Assembly (NCBI GenBank): GCA_009783365.1
Contig: WRHG01000004.1
Coordinates: 1 to 23,604 of the forward strand
Length of the DNA: 23,604 nt
Reading direction: 5' to 3'
Source: Clostridia bacterium
GTDB taxonomy: Bacteria > Bacillota_A > Clostridia > Christensenellales > Aristaeellaceae
Position 1 is the first letter of the stretch. Each line of letters begins with the position of its first letter. Below are positions 21,662 through 23,604 of the stretch, in pieces. The translations under genes were made by a program, and so were the position numbers. The notes beneath the pieces are model-generated. The model had not been told where the DNA came from. It did not search any database and saw only the letters and a program-made list of their open reading frames with translations.

Positions 21662-22907
21662 GCGGGTTGCCCTCGCCTTCGCTGCCGCCTGAACCATCGG
21701 GGCTTGGCGAGCCTGTTTCGCTGTCGCCAGAACCATCGGGGCTTGGCGGGCCTGCTTCGCCATTGCCGTTATTGTTTGTGTTGCCTGTGCTGCCTGTGTT
21801 GCTGCTGTCTTTTGCAGGTTTTCTTTTGCTGTTGCTTTTGCCAAGGCCTGTCCCTTTATTTTCAGGGTCAACATCGCCTTCGCTGTTTTCTTCTTCTTTT
21901 TCTATGTTGTCAAGATTGCTGTCTAATTCTTCTTGTCTTCCCTCCTGCCCTCCGTCTTCATCGTCAATAAATTCCGATACGTCGTCCGGCAAGCCTCCCT
22001 CATCTAATGTATCTTGCTCGGAATCCATCGTGCGTTTTTCTTCGACATAATCCTCAACGCCACTACTTTCCGCTTTGCTTGTGCTACGCCTCTGCGTCGT
22101 TCCGATGCCTGGTTTCACGTCTTGATCAATGCTATAGTTCACTGAGCTCCATCCGATGATTTCTTCCCTCTCGCTTACCTTTTGGTTGGTCTTGCTTTTG
22201 TTTTCTGCCTCTTTTATTGCAGACACCAAGTCGTTCACTGGCATTTTTATAGCATCGCCGATAATCATCGACTGGTCAAATTCGATCAGTGTCTCCGCCA
22301 ATCTCAGCCTACCAGGAGAAATACCGTACTCCTCCGCTTTTTCGAGCAAACCCGGTTTGCATATGTCAACATCGACAACATCCAGAATCTTGTCCTCTTT
22401 CAGTGCATCGCTTATGCGCAAGCGGTACCCGTCCGGGTCGTTGCCGCCTTTTGTCGCGACCATGACTGAAACTGCCTTCAAGTCGTCTTGGACGACAAAA
22501 TACCCCATCGCTTCAGCCTTGTGAATCAGTGCGACTACTGTACGCTCAGGGCTGCCGCTAAGTGAAAATCCTTCCATAAGCGCCGCGCCTTCTTCGTTTA
22601 GCGACTTCGCCTCCTTTAGTTTGTCCAGATTGTTGAACACCAGTTCAACGCTTGGGTTTATGTCCACAAATACGGAATAGCTCTCTGCCTTTGACAGCCC
22701 AGTAAAACAACTGAACGACACGAAAATAACTAGGCAAACGGCAACAGCCACCATCTTGACGTAATAGCGCAATGGCTTGACCTGCGGCATGAAATCTATC
22801 TCCACGCCGGGTGGGTAGGTATCGTAACCTTTTACGAATTGAAATCGGCCTGCTTGATCCACAATATAAGAACCACCGCGTTCATGGCTAATTAGCATCA
22901 CTTTCAT
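21609..22907 (-). CDS. RsgI-like anti-sigma factor with low-complexity tail
   Basis: 432 aa, ATG at 22907; the ribosome site is weak (GGACGG at a long distance), and ATG codon 4 is an alternative start. Residues 1-40 resemble the RsgI N-terminal anti-sigma domain (VMLISHERGGSYIVDQAGRFQFVKG). One membrane segment follows at about 51-70. SYSVFVDINPSVELVFNN then opens the outer RsgI domain (about 75-240). Residues from about 250 are low-complexity, acidic and then Pro/Ser/Gly-rich with a 13-residue repeat (PSPDGSG-SE). In known systems RsgI holds the sigma factor SigI until an outer signal is sensed, often through a carbohydrate-binding domain. Here no such domain is present, and no sigI lies upstream in the window. 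Base composition is visibly AT-richer than neighbours. Confidence 0.75.
   Translation of the reverse strand: MKVMLISHERGGSYIVDQAGRFQFVKGYDTYPPGVEIDFMPQVKPLRYYVKMVAVAVCLVIFVSFSCFTGLSKAESYSVFVDINPSVELVFNNLDKLKEAKSLNEEGAALMEGFSLSGSPERTVVALIHKAEAMGYFVVQDDLKAVSVMVATKGGNDPDGYRLRISDALKEDKILDVVDVDICKPGLLEKAEEYGISPGRLRLAETLIEFDQSMIIGDAIKMPVNDLVSAIKEAENKSKTNQKVSEREEIIGWSSVNYSIDQDVKPGIGTTQRRSTSKAESSGVEDYVEEKRTMDSEQDTLDEGGLPDDVSEFIDDEDGGQEGRQEELDSNLDNIEKEEENSEGDVDPENKGTGLGKSNSKRKPAKDSSNTGSTGNTNNNGNGEAGPPSPDGSGDSETGSPSPDGSGGSEGEGNPHGNDGISGERGRVLYFR
21691..21767 (-). repeat. Tandem 39-bp repeat in the rsgI-like tail
   Basis: Two copies, 21691-21728 and 21730-21767, differ at about six positions. A third, partial copy lies to the left. 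They encode the tail units around PSPDGSG in rsgI. They lie just before the predicted mnmG start and are the reason an open frame extends from mnmG into rsgI. Slippage could change the repeat number between strains. Confidence 0.7.
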
Positions 22908-23250
22908 CTTAAATACCGTCCATCGTTTGATTAATATAACAGCAAATCGTAGTCACGCAATATCAGCAATCTTGAGAAGTTTTAGCAACAATGTGTCCCT
23001 ATACGCAGCTTTTATAATACTATATCATGTCTTGCCGCTGTGCGCCACACTTTTTATCGTTTTTTGTCAAATAAAATTATGATTTTCAGTGGTAAAACGA
23101 TGAATACACTGAAGAATCGGTTTCAATACAGGGTTTGACACTAAATGCGCGATGAATTTGCTGGAAGCTGACTAGACATTGTGCTTATTACATGACCGCA
23201 GATGTCATTTTTCTATTATGCATTGAAAATATGGTCATTTCCCGGTTAGT
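22908..23250. other. 343-bp AT-rich intergenic region
   Basis: No open frame with a ribosome site and no known RNA was seen. It holds the candidate rsgI promoter (23019-23027) and, on the minus strand, an isolated TTGACA about 40 bases before that -10, too far to act as its -35. A short ATGAC/GTCAT inverted repeat near 23192-23208 follows the stop of the partial gene to the right but lacks a T-run. It stands out from the GC-rich window by composition. Confidence 0.5.
23019..23027 (-). promoter_or_regulatory. Candidate extended -10 promoter of the rsgI-like gene
   Basis: On the minus strand TGATATAGT fits an extended -10 (TGnTATAAT with one mismatch). The -35 region at 17 bases is poor (TGGCGC). 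The transcript would start near 23012, about 105 nt before the ATG. A SigI-type promoter, expected if the gene is self-regulated, was looked for and not convincingly found. Confidence 0.35.
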
Positions 23251-23604
23251 TTAATGTTTCCAAGTGCCGCAGCCCAGTGGGCAAAGCAGCACTTCATACA
23301 CTGGGCTTCCACTATTAATAATGAAATTGCCAACAAACGTATGCACTGTTTCTTCATCCGGCGCAACGTCAAGCGCTACGGCGTCGAACTCTTCCCCGTT
23401 GACGTGAAGAGCCACAGTGTACGTGCCCGCTTCAAGATGTTCATACTTTCCAAGGCTAGTCAATTCGCCGCCATTGATGGATATCTGAAGGTCGATGGCT
23501 GTGTCGATTTCCCTTGCCAGCACGTCTGAAATGACATCGACCACGCAGCAGGAACCGCCTTTGTCGCGGCCGATGGTTCTGCCGCCATCAATATGCGTCT
23601 GTGT
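23251..23604 (-). CDS. Unknown protein, C-terminal part
   Basis: The frame is open to the right edge, so the N-terminus is missing; 117 residues are visible. I do not recognise it. The segment has a beta-rich pattern (IDLQISINGGELTSLGKYEHLEAGTYTVALHVNGEEF), like a small extracellular domain of the bacterial immunoglobulin or PEGA type, and ends with CPLGCGTWKH. Cys residues near the visible start (SCC) and end (CPLGC) could form disulphides or bind metal. A GTG at 23544 is unlikely to be the true start, because coding sequence continues beyond it. Confidence 0.5.
   Translation of the reverse strand, partial: TQTHIDGGRTIGRDKGGSCCVVDVISDVLAREIDTAIDLQISINGGELTSLGKYEHLEAGTYTVALHVNGEEFDAVALDVAPDEETVHTFVGNFIINSGSPVYEVLLCPLGCGTWKH

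Noticed and set aside
21662..21874. 71-codon N-terminal extension of MnmG
   Set aside because: It is the shadow of the rsgI-like repeats in another frame; MnmG proteins have no such extension, and the composition is Ala/Lys/Gln repeat.

Overview
This window reads as a chromosomal segment of a GC-rich Bacillota (Clostridia-type) bacterium. The evidence is strong AGGAGG-type ribosome binding sites, GTG and TTG starts, sigma-A-like promoters, cell-wall proteins with peptidoglycan-binding repeats, an RsgI-type anti-sigma factor and the clostridial long form of PRPP synthetase. No tRNA, rRNA, phage, plasmid, insertion-sequence or CRISPR signal was seen. Species cannot be told from sequence alone.

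Layout, left to right. (1) 2-3834: a truncated amidohydrolase converges on a secreted protein with four peptidoglycan-binding repeats; that gene is divergent from an unrecognised secreted protein with an acidic tail. (2) 3883-9451, + strand: a strong promoter, a 9-codon leader ORF with an ideal Shine-Dalgarno, several hairpins and a strong intrinsic terminator precede an RsgA-family ribosome-assembly GTPase. The GTPase is coupled by 4-nt stop/start overlaps to an ABC ATPase and two ABC-2 permeases. After these come a frameshifted XRE regulator remnant and a B12-binding radical SAM protein. (3) 9521-17322, - strand: read from the right, a degenerate M20-peptidase homologue, a GT-C-like membrane protein, a small conserved protein, a GtrA-like protein and a PRPP synthetase form a tight run; a GNAT acetyltransferase and a secreted NlpC/P60 hydrolase follow. 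(4) 17577-18524, + strand: an AEC-family transporter. (5) 18643-23604, - strand: a partial unknown gene, an RsgI-like anti-sigma factor with no sigI beside it, mnmG overlapping the rsgI 3' end, and an EamA-type transporter.

The most interesting candidate is the leader at 3883-4244 and its operon. A short translated ORF whose codons lie inside a hairpin, a competing pairing partner and a terminator just before the gene form the layout of a ribosome-stalling attenuator. What it would control is a ribosome-associated GTPase plus an exporter. My inference is a ribosome-stress or antibiotic-responsive operon, analogous in logic to leader-peptide-controlled resistance genes (erm, cat, HflXr). The inducer and the switch are unproven.

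Secondary points are the M20-fold protein that has lost most of its metal and catalytic residues, the broken XRE gene inside the exporter operon, and the AT-richer rsgI block that runs into mnmG, where the usual mnmG start appears to have been displaced. All assignments are by eye from motifs; no database search was run.
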